A stretch of 64,000 nucleotides of DNA, from positions 602,073-666,072 of the forward strand of contig CAUJNA010001879.1 of the NCBI GenBank assembly GCA_963377175.1, in the 5' to 3' direction. Within the stretch, counting starts at the first letter, position 1. The number at the start of each line of letters is the position of its first letter. The position numbers were made by a program, and so were the translations under genes. This stretch comes from Effrenium voratum (taxonomy: Eukaryota > Sar > Dinophyceae > Suessiales > Symbiodiniaceae). Under the pieces are notes generated by a model. The model was given only the letters and a program-made list of their open reading frames with translations. It searched no databases and was not told where the DNA came from. Shown here one piece after another: positions 1 to 12,900 of the stretch.

Positions 1-117
1 CTGTGACGTATAATAAGCTTTGGTGTTGCGAGCTCTGTGCACTTGCGCGCGTGCGTGCGCGCGTGCTACCGCGGATATCTGCAAAGTTTGCCCCTCTGTG
101 ACTGATAAGCTTCGGTG

Positions 118-312
118 TTGGGAGCTCTATACAAGCGTTGCTCTGCGCAAGTGCTCGGCCCAAGTGTTCAGCGCAAGTTGCTCTGCGGGCGCAAGTGCTC
201 TAAGCAAGTTGCGACGCGCAAGCGCGACGCAAAAGTATGCTGCGCAAGCTCGGGACAAGTTTCTATGAGCAAGTTCTCCGAGCAAGTTCTCTGCGCGCAG
301 CGCTGAGCGCAA
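118..312. repeat. GCGCAAGT-type short-motif cluster (copy 1)
   Basis: About a dozen irregularly spaced copies of GCAAGT or GCGCAAGT joined by CTCTG-like spacers. The same motif cluster recurs at 18.75, 21.40, 32.61 and 60.42 kb. Confidence 0.7.
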
Positions 313-514
313 CATGGCAACCTTTCGATTTGAGCCGGAGCTACGAATGCACCCTTTGTGAGCCACTTTCGCGCTGCTGACTTTCTAACTCAAAGGCCGC
401 GGAGACCAAGCAGGATTCGAGCCCGGGGCCGGTCACTGCCAAGAGCAGGCGCGTAACCACGAGACAAACTCTCAAGCCCGCGTTCCGACTTGAAAAAGTA
501 GCATTTTACCAGCA

Positions 515-795
515 TTTCGTGCGATCCACCACGCCAATCCTCGCAGAGGGTCGTGGGCAAGTCAGAAATCGCAAAAGTCCCGCCAATCCCGACAGAGGGT
601 CGCGCGCGCACCTCAGAAATCGTAAAAAGTCCACATCGACCACGCCAATCCCCGCAGAGGGTCGCACGTGCAAGTCAGAAATCGCAAAAAGTCCGCAGTT
701 TTTGCACATCGACCACGCCAATCCCCGCAGAGGGTCGTGTGCGCATCGCAGAAATCGTAAAAAGTCCTCAGTTTTGCGCATCGACCACGCCGATC
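515..795. repeat. Minisatellite, about 50-85 bp unit
   Basis: Four imperfect copies built from two blocks, CCACGCCAATCCCCGCAGAG and CAGAAATCGTAAAAAGTC, with length differences between copies. It contains open frames in both directions, which I take as chance. Confidence 0.8.
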
Positions 796-2430
796 AAGAT
801 AGATGTCAAAACACAGGCTTGGTGGTGGAACACCAGGTAATTCGGGGGACCCTAGACGGGTTCTAATTAATGCTTCCGATCAAATGCGCCACAGGATAAG
901 CATGTGTGGACCCATTCACCCAAGGCAATCGTTATTGTGGATGCCCTCAATCCTGCAAGAAAGGGAACAAGGAAACCCGTTGCTTGCAATATAGAAAGCA
1001 TGCACTGTGTTTTGTGTGAGGTTTCCTCTAAGGCCAATGCTAACTGCAGATTAATCCAGAGGACCATGCCAATCGGAGGAATCTCAAACACAATCCCCCC
1101 CCCCCCCGCCGATGCGCGAAGTCCTCCAGAATAATCCAAAATTGACATCCAGGCAGAAAAAGCACCGGACAAGCAAAACGTCCCGTTCGCCTGGCTCTTG
1201 CCTGCTTTGCGCTCTTGATGTTTGCCGCGAACAAAGCGTACTTCACCTTCACGAGGCACGCGGCGCCCGTGTCCTGCCCGTCCTCAGCGAAACCAAAAAA
1301 AAACACGCCCAAGTCCGACCCACAAAAATGCCAGCCCTGGTGACTCAGGCCAAGCCGACAGCTTGCGGCCCTGGACAAAAACATGTTTCTGTTCCACCTG
1401 GCAATGCTCTCGGAATGTCCCTCCCAGACGGACAAAAGACTACCCGTTGATTGCGCTCGGCTATCTGTGCTCAAGTGAGTGGCCCCACAGAAAACAACGT
1501 GAACACTCTGCAAGAGTTACAAAACCAGAAATAGGAAATGGGCTCGCATCTAAATGGATCCCCTGAACAAGGAGTACAACTGACCCAAACTGAGTACACA
1601 TGGATTCCTTTTAGACGCTAGGGGCTGGGAACCCGTTTATTCGAACCCGAGCTCGTTGAGGCCGGATCTCCTGAGCTCCGAGACAATGTACGAACATGAA
1701 ACAGGAGATTTTCCAACCCACCATCAAAGACCCAGCTCCCGCTTTGCTCAGCTCAACGAGTCTCTGATAGTACATCAACTGATTCACTCGATAGTTCTCA
1801 GGGGATCGAGGGCTTTGGGAAAATGGGAGTCCCCAAGAGGGAACCACCTCAAAATTTGATCCCGAAAAGTGGCTGGAGTGCCCTTAATCCCAACGACACC
1901 TAATGGATTCACTTGTGGCTGGTATTGTTGCAAAACAGAAAGGAAGAAGCCCTTGACACTATAGGACATGTGCCAATTCCTGTTTTGTAGAAACACCCGT
2001 TTGTGTCTGCTTTCTTGATGTTGAAGTTAATTCAGTAAGAGGCTTGCAACTACCAAACTGAGGGGAAGTCCGCTGTAGTTCGCCGCCCAAGCCTTGGACT
2101 TTGAGCTGCTTTCCTTCACAAGCTCGAAAATCGATGGGCCAAATCTCCAAAGGAGAAGCCAAGCCCTCAAATGAGGCCTTAGTACGGCATTAAAGGATAT
2201 CGCCCTCCCCATAGCCCATAGCCCATAGATAGCCTCCAAACGAGTGCCTTGCCGGGTGCCAATCCAGATCCCAGTTGCCCCCAGGAAACCCTTCGCCACA
2301 AGGCAGCCGTTGGTCTTTTAAAAAACAAGGCAAACCACGAGGACGTCAATTTCCATTCTTCTTCAGGACCAGTCCTTGTTTTACGGTGTTTTTGCGGCTC
2401 TTCCGGAAAGATGGCTCCTGAAGGGGGAGG
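796..2430. other. Left-flank non-coding stretch
   Basis: Probably intron or intergenic. No exon with codon bias and splice edges was seen on either strand, and no repeat beyond short homopolymers. Confidence 0.4.
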
Positions 2431-2438
2431 TTCCGGCC

Positions 2439-2507
2439 CCCCACCCCCCACCCCACCCACCCCCCGACCCCACCCCACCCCACCCCACCCCACCTCACCC
2501 CAGAAAA
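2439..2507. repeat. C-rich (CCCCA)n tract
   Basis: Nearly pure C with single A at roughly five-base intervals. It lies just past the donor of the PAN exon on the minus strand, where it is a G-rich intron start. Confidence 0.8.
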
Positions 2508-2527
2508 CATATGTGGAGACTCCTTGC

Positions 2528-2697
2528 CGAAGCGTCGTGGCCGAAGGCCGCTGGCACTCGCCCCACAAAGTGCCGGCAGCCCCCGACGCCCCGGTCGTCG
2601 CGCCACTCCGCGGCGGAGCAGTCCTCGTTCGCGGTGCAGAGGCGCCGGCACGCGGTGACGTCGGGACGTCTCATCTCTTGGATCTTGATGGCGTAGT
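2528..2697 (-). CDS. Exon: PAN/apple-like module
   Basis: Fifty-six full codons: [47 protein letters not shown], ending FGHDAS. The pattern C-x3-C-x5-C-x-A-x-E-W ... G-C-x-H-F is that of a PAN-type domain, known for binding protein or carbohydrate ligands. The acceptor is ttgccag|A (not followed by G) and the donor GC (TCG|GCAAGG). Only part of the domain is here; more exons may lie left of the window. Confidence 0.7.
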
Positions 2698-5600
2698 CTG
2701 GCAAAAGGCCCCAAGGAGCCATGATTACTAGAGATAGGTCCACTTATAGGATGTATATTTTGTTGTTTGCTTCACATGGAGTCACTGGGAAAATGTCAAA
2801 TGTATCCTGATTCTACCCCAGGGCATATTGGACTGCGGTGGTGGTTGGAATGGCTTTAGCCTTGCTGGCATTTGTTTCTTACACAACCAGCACAGATTCA
2901 GCACGCTTGTAAGATTCCAGTGATTGCCGCAAGAAAGTCCAACCAACCAACCAACCAACCCACCCACCCACCCACCCACCCACCAACCCACCAACCCACC
3001 AACCCACCAACCCACCCACCAACCCACCAACCCACCAACCCATCAACCCCACCAAACCCACCAATCCACCAATCAACCAACCCACCAACCCACCCACCCA
3101 CCCATCCACCCACCAACCCACCAACCAACCACCCATCCACCCACCAACCCACCAACCAACCAACCAACCAACCCACCACCCCACCAACCAACCCACCCAC
3201 CCCACCAACCCACCAACCCCACCAAACTCACAATCCACCAATCAACCAACCCACCAACCTACCCACCCACCCACCCATCCACCCACCCACCCACCAACCA
3301 ACCAACCAACCAACCCACCCACCCACCCACCCACCCACCCACCCACCAAGCCCGCCCACCCATCCACCCACCAACCCACCAACCAACCAACCAACCAACC
3401 AACCAACCAACCAACCAACCAACCAACCAACCAACCCAACCAACCAACCAACCAACCACCAACCAACCAACCAACCCAACCCACCCACCAACCAACCAAC
3501 CAACCAACCAACCAACCAACCAACCAACCAACCAACCAACCAACCAACCAACCAACCAACCAACCAACCAACCAACCAACCAACCAACCAACCAACCAAC
3601 CACCACCCACCAACCCACCAACCCACCAACCAACCAACCAACCAACCAACCAACCAACCAACCAACCAACCACCCACCCACCAACCAACCAACCACCAAC
3701 CAACCAACCAACCAACCAACCAACCAACCAACCAACCAACCAACCAACCAACCAACCAACCAACCAACCAACCAACCAACCAACCAACCAACCAACCAAC
3801 CAACCAACCAACCAACCAACCAACCAACCAACCAACCAACCCAACCAACCAACCAACCAACCAACCAACCAACCAACCAACCAACCAACCAACCAACCAA
3901 CCAACCAACCAACCAACCAACCAACCAACCAACCAACCAACCAACCAACCAACCAACCAACCACCCCACCCACCCACCAACCCACCAACCCACCAACCCA
4001 CCAACCCACCAACCCACCAACCCACCAACCCATCAACCCACCAACCCACCAACCCACCAACCCACCAACCCACCAACCCACCAACCAACCCACCCACCCA
4101 CCCACCCACCCCACACCCACCCGTGCTTGGTTGGTTGGCTGGCTGGCTGGTTTGTTTGGCTGGCAGTCGGTCATTTGGCTGGCTGGCTGGCTGGATGTAT
4201 GGATGGTTGGCGGGTTGGCGGGTTGCTGGGTTGGTGGGTTGGTTGGTTGGTGGGTTGGTTGGTTGGTTGGTGGGTTGGTGGTTTGGTGGGTTGGTTGGTT
4301 GGGTTGGTGGGTGGGTGGGTGGGTTGGGGGTGGGTGGGTGGGTGGGTGGGTTGGTTGGTGGGTGGGTGAAGCAAAGGTTCCCTCCATGACGCTGATCCAC
4401 AGTATCTCAGTGGCATTTCGGGGGGGAAGAATCGGCACCCATGTTGGTTGATGTTCAACAGAACCCCTTCTTTAGGGTGGAATCCACTGAATCCACTGGC
4501 CCGTTGCTTTTGGCCTTCAGGCCCTTCGCAGCCGTGGTGGAAGGCCAAATAGTCCCGCCGGGTGGGGAAGCTGCAGTCGTTGGAGCAACCCCCGTACTGG
4601 TCGTTGCTGCCATCATCACATACCTGGCCGCATCGCAAACTCCAAGGAAAGAAACTGCCGGCTTCCTGATTTCAATGGCTTCCTTTGAAAATCCGGCAAA
4701 CGAAGAAGAGGCTGCCAAACCACCAAGGTGCCAAAAGTGAAGGAAGCACCAATGCTTTTAGGAGATTCGGGACAGGAAACTATCCCAGCAGTCTACAAGC
4801 TCAGTGGACACCTTATGACACACAATCCGGCCCGTTCCCCCCGAGGGTTCCGTAGCTTCATCTTTGGGAGCATCCGTGGTGAACTGCAAACACTGGAGGA
4901 GGGGCGGTTCTGCTCCGCAACAAACTGAGCAACTGTCAGGGGTTGTCGTTTTGGACGGGCCCTTCCCTTTCGTTCCTTGGTGTCGCCACAAGGCGCCGCC
5001 ATTAGAGGGATGCCAAAAAAATAAACACCTTGACAACCCACCCACCCATGAATTGAAGAGGCCTTCCAGCAATCTTCTCGAGTTCTCGCACACTGTCCTC
5101 CCGACCTTTGTCTATTCGGATGCTTCAAATGACGTCGTGCAAGTTTAAGTTGTGAACAGTTGCTGTTCGTCACAACGCCAAGCACAAAAGCAAAGTTGAA
5201 AGCTCGAAAGCATGCGTTGGCTCAAGTCAGACAAGTCCATTGCATAAGGGATCACAGGATCCACCTCGAGGCCCAAGCTTCAGCTTCCCCTTTTCGGTGC
5301 TTTCCCTTTGCTTGTCATAGGGAAATCCCTACGGGGGATCCTCCATGCTGCCCAGGCCCCTCAAGTCAGGTTTCAGGGTTCCTGCAAGCTCCCCTTCGAA
5401 CATCAGCCCGCCAAAGGGAAACTAAATCAATGACTAACTCATTTGTGGAAGGACCATGGAAACAAAGTATTCACTGTCGAAGCCTTTACTATCGTATCAT
5501 CGATGCCAAATTAAACTAACATAAAAATGAGTCATGGTCATAAGATTAAACAAACACAGTGAACCTATGCAGGTTATATTAGACCAAATGTGGCAAGCCA

Positions 5601-6903
5601 ACTTGACCAAAGTTGGCAAGCCAAAGTGTCGATTTGATCCGGTCCACTCGCATTGATCGTAAGCGAGTCAGACCATCCGAAAAGGGACAACATATCAGGG
5701 CATCCGTCTGATTCGGATGCTTAAACCAACCCAAATGAAAAGGTTATAAGGACAACCATGATAACTCCTAACTAGTCATGTTCAAACCACTTTGCGCACC
5801 AGAAAATCTAGTTAAGTCCTGATCACAGCACAAGAAAGTTAACCGTTGTATAGCCCCTCATCTTGCTTTAAGACACCCCACATCCTAATCGCTGCATACA
5901 TTCATGCCATCCCCTTTACACGCTGCAGATGCTGGTCAAAACTGAAGATGATGTTGATAGGAACCCTCACAGTTACGAATGAATAGCAAGGGTCCGTGCC
6001 CATCCCGACCAACCCCAAAAGGGTGTCAAACGAGGCCAATTTGGTTCTTGTTGGTTGCGGGCAACTGGATCGTTTCGAGATACCCGGCCCGGGCCCCGGG
6101 CCCCGGGCCCCGGGCTGGGGACCCCAGATCCGACCTTGAAAAAACAAAGCAAATGAAAAAGATACAGTATTATCCCAAAAAAAAGCAAACAACTCATATA
6201 TTAAAAAAACGGCGGCGCGCCTCGCCCGTCTGCGTCACGCCGTCCCCGCAGAGAGGCTCGCAGGAGTGGAGCCCGCAGGTCCAACCCTCCTCCACCTGAA
6301 GCACGCAACAGGTCACCTGTCTCGATCCTTTTTTTTGGTACCAAGTACACCTTTTCCTTGAAAGGGACACCAAAAGTAAACCACCCATTTGGGGGGGCCC
6401 TAAAAAACGTGACACCCGTAATCAAAACCGAGCGGTATCAAAACGGTGGATCCCGAAACTGTGCTCAACCATTTATGGTTGGGACTACCGCTTACTCACC
6501 TTCATACACCCGGTTTTGATTGCTCACCTGAAATAGCTCCCTTTGTGACGAGCAGGTGTTTGGATGTCAAAAAAGGACCCCTCAAAAAATATGTCACCCC
6601 CAATCTCTTTGCCATGACGAAACAAAGCCTTTGGGTTTCACCCGAGAACCTGGATGGAAGTTGTTGCTCACACACGGTTGGCTAGGAAAAAACGAAAGAT
6701 GTTTGGTGAGGGGGACCTCATGGTTCCATCGATTCCGCGCTTTCCGTGGTCCGAAAACAACCATCATTTTTCCCTCATCAAATAAGTTAATCAGTTCTGT
6801 TGCACAACCGGTCAACACACTTCCTCAATGAGATGCTGACAGGATAGGAAATTTGATCCCAAAGCCTCGCGAACCCCAACACACACACACACACACACAC
6901 CCA

Positions 6904-6951
<48 letters not shown>

Positions 6952-6957
6952 CCCACA

Positions 6958-6992
<35 letters not shown>

Positions 6993-9911
6993 GCACGCAC
7001 GCACGCGCACGCGCACGCGCACGCGCACGCGCACGCGCACCCACACGCGCCCGCGCACCCACACGCGCACGCGCACGCGCACGCGCACGCGCACCCACAC
7101 GCGCACGCGCACGCGCACGCGCACGAGCACGCACACGCACACGCACACGCACACGCACACGCACACGCACACGCACACGCGCGCGCGCACACACCCACAC
7201 ACACACACACAAACACACACACACCCACACCCACACCCACGCACGCACGCACGCGCACGCGCACGCGCACGCGCACGCGCACGCCCACGCCCACGCCCAC
7301 GCCCACGCCCACGCCCACGCCCACGCCCACGCCCACGCCCACGCACGCACACCCACACCCACACCCACACCCACACCCACACGCACACGCACACGCACAC
7401 GCACACGCACACGCACACGCACACGCACACGCACACGCACACGCACACGCACACGCACGCACACGCACACGCACACGCACACGCACACGCACACGCACAC
7501 GCACACGCACACGCACACGCACACGCACACGCACACGCACACGCACACGCACACGCACACGCACACGCACACGCACACGCACACGCTCACGCACACGCAC
7601 ACGCACACGCACACGCACACGCACACGCACACGCACACGCACACGCACACGCACACGCACACGCACACGCACACGCACGCACACGCACACGCACACGCAC
7701 ACGCACACGCACACGCACACGCACACGCACACGCACACGCACACGGTCCTCTCTTCCCAAGCCTTCAGATATTTCGCATTCCCGGTTTCGTTCAAAGTGT
7801 CTGCAGTGTTGGATTTGTTAAGGAATCCGCAAGTTGGGCAGTCCGTGAGTCGAATGTCAACTGCTTCAAGCCGGGCTGCCGGTTGGCAGCTTTCTGCGAC
7901 GACGCGGAAATTCGTGAATCAACACTATAGACAGGACACACAATGTCAACTCATATACATACACGCACTGCCCTCCCCATGTTTCTAGAAAATAAGATTG
8001 CCATGAGTTTACCCCCAACAAGCTCGCCAACTAAGTTGCCCGACTCCAAGCCTTGGGCCTATCAACCCCCCCCCCCCCCCGGTGCTTTCAGCTGTTGGGG
8101 GAAAAAAACATGGAAGGCGCAAGCCACCACAAATCACAGCTTGCGATGCACGGCTGCGCGCAACTGGTGGTTGCCCGCTTCCTGTGGCCCATGGCATAGT
8201 GAAGTCATCGGCTGGGAGAGAAAAAGCCCCACCCAGACGCTCGCCTCACAGGTCACGGAGCACCCAGGCTTCTCTAACTCGCACTCCTGCATCGACTGGA
8301 GCACGAGAGGTGAGTCACACAAAAACCCGGCATTAAAATGGTTGACCCAGCACCACGCCAGGAAATAAATATAAAGCCGGATCTCAGCTGTTGGCTGGAA
8401 CTCTCCCTTCACCGCCCCAGCGCGCCCTCCTCGAGGCCCGAGACGAGGCCGTCCCCGCAGCGCGGCTCCTCGAAGACGAAAAGCCCCGAGGCCAAAGACG
8501 AAAAGGCCCTCCAGTAGAGAGGTTTTTAATAAGGGTACCCGAGTTTGCTTTTTTTCTTCTTTCTGTAGTCTATTTTAGTAGGGGAACCCTCCCCCAAAGA
8601 GGTAAAAGGAACCGTTTGGCTGGGTTAGACTTCAGACTTCCCCGCGAAAATGACACTTGTTTATTGAAGGTGGTTGCTTCAGCTTCGCCCTTGCTCGACC
8701 CCTAAGAGCACAGGGCTTCCTCGACAGCCCCTCAAACAAAGCCCCACGCTCAAACGACACACTCATATTAGGAGAATAGTCCATTTGAGAAGCCATTGTG
8801 GGTCGACCAGTTAGGTTGGTCGGAGATTGTCCAAAACCCGGCTGTGTCTTGGGCACTTCTGGACTTGCGTAAGGAATACCTCGGGTTCCACAATTCAGAG
8901 AAAACAATGACCACTCTTACAGAGGAGAAAACTTATGACATACGGGCGTGGTTTGTTTTGTTTTTGTTTTGTTTTGTTTTTTTGAAGGGGGACCCCCAAA
9001 AGCAGCGGTGTTCCATTTGTTTTCTCTTCTAACAGCCATAAACATGGTACTCTCAAAGGCACAAAGCTCCCTTTTCGCCGAGAGGCAAATGGGCTAGGAT
9101 TCTCGGATATGGATGGCTGGTGAGCGCAGGGCTGGGTTCGATCATATGCTCAATGCTTGGGCTTCTCCGAAACATTGGCTCGAAAATCCGGTAGAGCTGT
9201 GTGTGTTTTTCCAAGTCCAGGTTTTTTGCATTTTTCCCCAGGGCTGGCATTCCAGTTCAAAAAACACCATGCCCAAAGGGGTCTTGACCCACTTTTCACC
9301 AGCGCTGCCTTTTTTGTTTCGAGCGTCGACCGAGTGCCGTTTCGCAAGGCAGGGCCTTGAGCGGCGTGTCTCGCTCAAGGCATAACAGGGCAAGAGGGGC
9401 TTCTGGACAACTCTTTGAAACCACGCCAAACCATACTGTTTGCTGGTATTTACAGGGCAATCATCATTCCGGTTTCTTGGGTAGTGCAGGATCTCGTCCA
9501 TCCACAGTAGGATATCTTTCCCGACTTGGCCTATCACCAAAAGAAGCAATTGAATGGATGTCTCAACCCCGATCATGGCATGCAGAGGCATTTCAAGATG
9601 GAGCCTTGGGGAATCCTTATTTCAAAGATATCATGTTCACTCAGCGTCAGATAAACCATTGCATTGGTGAGGCTGTTAAAGGCTGAGGAAACTTGGAAAT
9701 GCTCACAATCTCAAGCTTTTCCTTCGTATTCTTACATGCAAAATTCCAAGCCGAAGATGATTGAAGTGAAACCTCCTTTTTGGTGAGGGCTCCAACCGGA
9801 TACGTGTCAAAGTAGGTCACCCACAACACATGGTTATTTACCGTTCTGGCTTTCCTTCAAACCAAGGTGACCATGACACCTTCCAAACGGAAACACACAC
9901 ACACACACACA

Positions 9912-9968
<57 letters not shown>

Positions 9969-12900
9969 CTGACTTTCAAACGGAAGGTCCCGGAAAAGTG
10001 GGTTCATGGACACCAAATCCCCTAAATGATGTCCACCAAAGGGCCCTCATTCATGGGTCACATCCACGGGTGTGGCGGACACCGTTTTTGGGGTTTCATG
10101 GAAGGGAAAAAAAGGAACCCACCCATGAGTTGCACACCCCCACCCGACCTCCGGAGAAAAAGACATGACCCAAATATATGCAACCCACCCACCCCCCTTT
10201 CCAAAAGGAGCCGAACACGCATCCATCAAAAAGCACCGTGCTGCTGTAAAGTGGGTTGTGTTTAGATCCCTAAACCTGTCCGTAAGATTTTGTTCAAAGT
10301 CACCTTCCAATGAGTCTGGTAGAACGAACCCAGCAGCCCTGACTTTACCAGAAACCAAACTCGTGTTTCTCAACATCCTTCAAACCCTTCGCAGGGTCCA
10401 ACCGATTTTCAGGCATGCCCTTGTCCTCCGGTCTGGATCCATGCTTGACAAAGGACCCTTCGCAAAACAGCAGACTCCTGGTTCCCAGAAAGGGGACAAC
10501 GGCTCGTTTGCAAATTGGGTTCCGAGTTTGGGTGTTTCGACCTCCCGGTGCCATGTCACCTTGGGTTCTCTTCCAGACCATTTTCCGTAGGGACCAGTTC
10601 AACCTTAAACATGCTTAAACCACCGCGACGCGACGGCAAGTCTGGCAACGCGCCTGGCTCTCAGCCTTGCAGTCCCACCACTTCGAAGGATCTCCCACCT
10701 GCGCCCGTAGCGCGCCCGTTGTAGCGCGCCCACGTTGGGCTGGCTCGGCCCCGGGGTTGAGGGTTGGCCGGGTCAACCTCTCAAAACCTTAGTTGAAACA
10801 CTTGCAGTTCAACCCAACCTGATGGTTCCTTCCCCTGAGAAAAAGAGCTCTTGTGGCACCATTGCAAACAGGGCAAGTCACAACTTGGCAACAACAGGAA
10901 ATCACTTGGCAGGGATGAACTTCCGGCCGGTTCTCTGCTTTTGTCCCGAGCGCGATTGGCTTCGCGTCACATGCCCCCACCACTCCAATCCCTGGAATGG
11001 CTAGAGCAAAAGCAACTTGAACGGTTCAAGAATTAATTGAGGCCTGTGGCAAATGCTCGTGGAACCCACCTTATAAGGGCCACAAAGAAGAGGAATACCT
11101 TGCATCTCTTTCTTTTTTCAAGTCCATGTTGCGCAGGTAGCAGGGACTTCCGGAGCCAACTTGGTTGGTGAAAAGTCCTTCAGACCTGTTCCATGTGGAA
11201 ACGCCACGATTACGCCTGGGTACGAATGTTGCTACATTTGCTTGGAATACACTACCGGTCGTAGACTAAGTTTTCCTTGGCCATTCGGACCGGGCTTTCT
11301 CCAAAAACTTGGGCAGTTGACTCTGGAACCCAAAATGGGGCTGGTTCCTTGGAAAGCTTCCCTAGAAAACCCGCCCCTTGGGTCTGAAATGCATCTTGAG
11401 AAACCCATATAAGGAAACCCGGGTGAAAGGGGGCCCGGCCACGAGACAAACAAAATGTGCCCACGTCCGATCGAAGCCATTTTGAAATGGTCCCATGTTC
11501 CCTGGAAGCGTTGAACCCCCTTCCTGACCTGTTCGCACAACACTGCAATCACCATAGAGGGTGTTGAGGGGGATGTTTGGTAGATTTTAGTCCACTGAAC
11601 CAATCACCAGCTGATTGATTAAGGACTCTCTGCTACAGTTTTGCCTTTTGCTTCACGATTCAGGGTTCTCTATGATTCTTGCGCCAAGCACTCTTGCCCT
11701 CCGCTTGCCACGTCGGTCCGTATCAACATCTGCCGCCTGGGATGAGTGAATTATTTGCAGGCGATGGCCAGTGGCCAATGCCTGTAAGCTGGCGAGTGCT
11801 TCCCAGTGACAAGCACGGCTGACACCTTTGTTACCACAAGTCGGTTGCACCTGTTGAAGCCAGGGTATACTCTTCCAACTATGGCAAGCAGGGTTCCACT
11901 TTTTGGCTACCCCAAAATAGACGTAAACCCAAGAGTTCTCCTTTTGGGGGAATGAACCAAAACCCCGGTCCAAAATTCAACCTCCGGAGTGTTTGGCTTG
12001 CTAGAACCAGGGCTTCAAATCCCAGCGGTGAAACAGGGTGTATCTCAAACATCATATACGCCCGGCCTGGTTTCCTCTTACCTTCCAGTTAAGTCCATTC
12101 AAAAAGGGGGCCCCGTTTTGAGACACCCCGAAATCAGGCGCCTTGTACATGGCCAGGACAGTCCCCTCCTGGGGCAAGTCGCAAAAACCCCGTGAAATAG
12201 GAAGGAACCATCTGTGTGTGTGTGTGTTTTTTGAAGGGAATTGTAGATTGGTTGAAAGGGAACCAAAATCAGAACCCATAATTTCGGTGTCCTCCTATCA
12301 TTTTGAAAAAGCCTCCTTTCGGCCCCCTCGTGATGAGAGCTCAGGATTCATAATCCCCTTGAAATTCATGTTGGGGGGTGTCTTATTTTAGAGATCCTGA
12401 TTTTTGGGGAAGCCCAACCCTCCCATCATCCGTCAGGTTCCGGGGTCAACATCACCAGGCTGTGTGCTCCTTTGGAGAAGTAGATGGCACTTATAGGTGC
12501 TTAGACCCAAGCTGAAACCAGTGGAATCCGTCGATTTTCAGCCAAAAGGACACCTAGATTTCCGGGGTACGGTCGTCTCTTTCAATTGTTCGGTTCAATG
12601 GCCTTCATGTAGCTCCTCGCTTACTTGCTGGGTTTTTGGGAATGAAAGGGAGGCTCTCAAAGGAAACCAGAGGTTGAATGGGAAATCGGGCTTTTTTGAA
12701 CCCGTGGTCTGTCACTTTTGGGAAAAACGCTCTGGAATCCATCAGGATTATTGTTACTCCAGGGTTGACAAACTGGAATTGGTGTGTTCCAATTCTTTCC
12801 CTGCGAGCCAGCAAGTCATTGCCCTTTGGGAATCGCTGCTTGGTTTTGCGCGGAAGACGCAACAACCCAAGCAACAGTCCCAGAAATCCTCAAGAACGCT

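Noticed and set aside
2872..4438. Open frames of 390-505 codons rich in Pro/Thr/Asn/Gln or Gly/Trp/Val
   Set aside because: They are translations of the CCAA/TTGG arrays in several frames on both strands; pure low complexity.
6787..7821. Open frames of 209-327 codons (Cys/Val, Thr/His, Arg/Ala)
   Set aside because: Translations of the CA/CG tract; no stop is possible in such repeats.
8137..8180. Cys-rich minus-strand reading ([16 protein letters not shown]) with an AG|G acceptor
   Set aside because: The exons at 8245 and 6295 join directly in phase and complete a family motif; inserting this one would break it.
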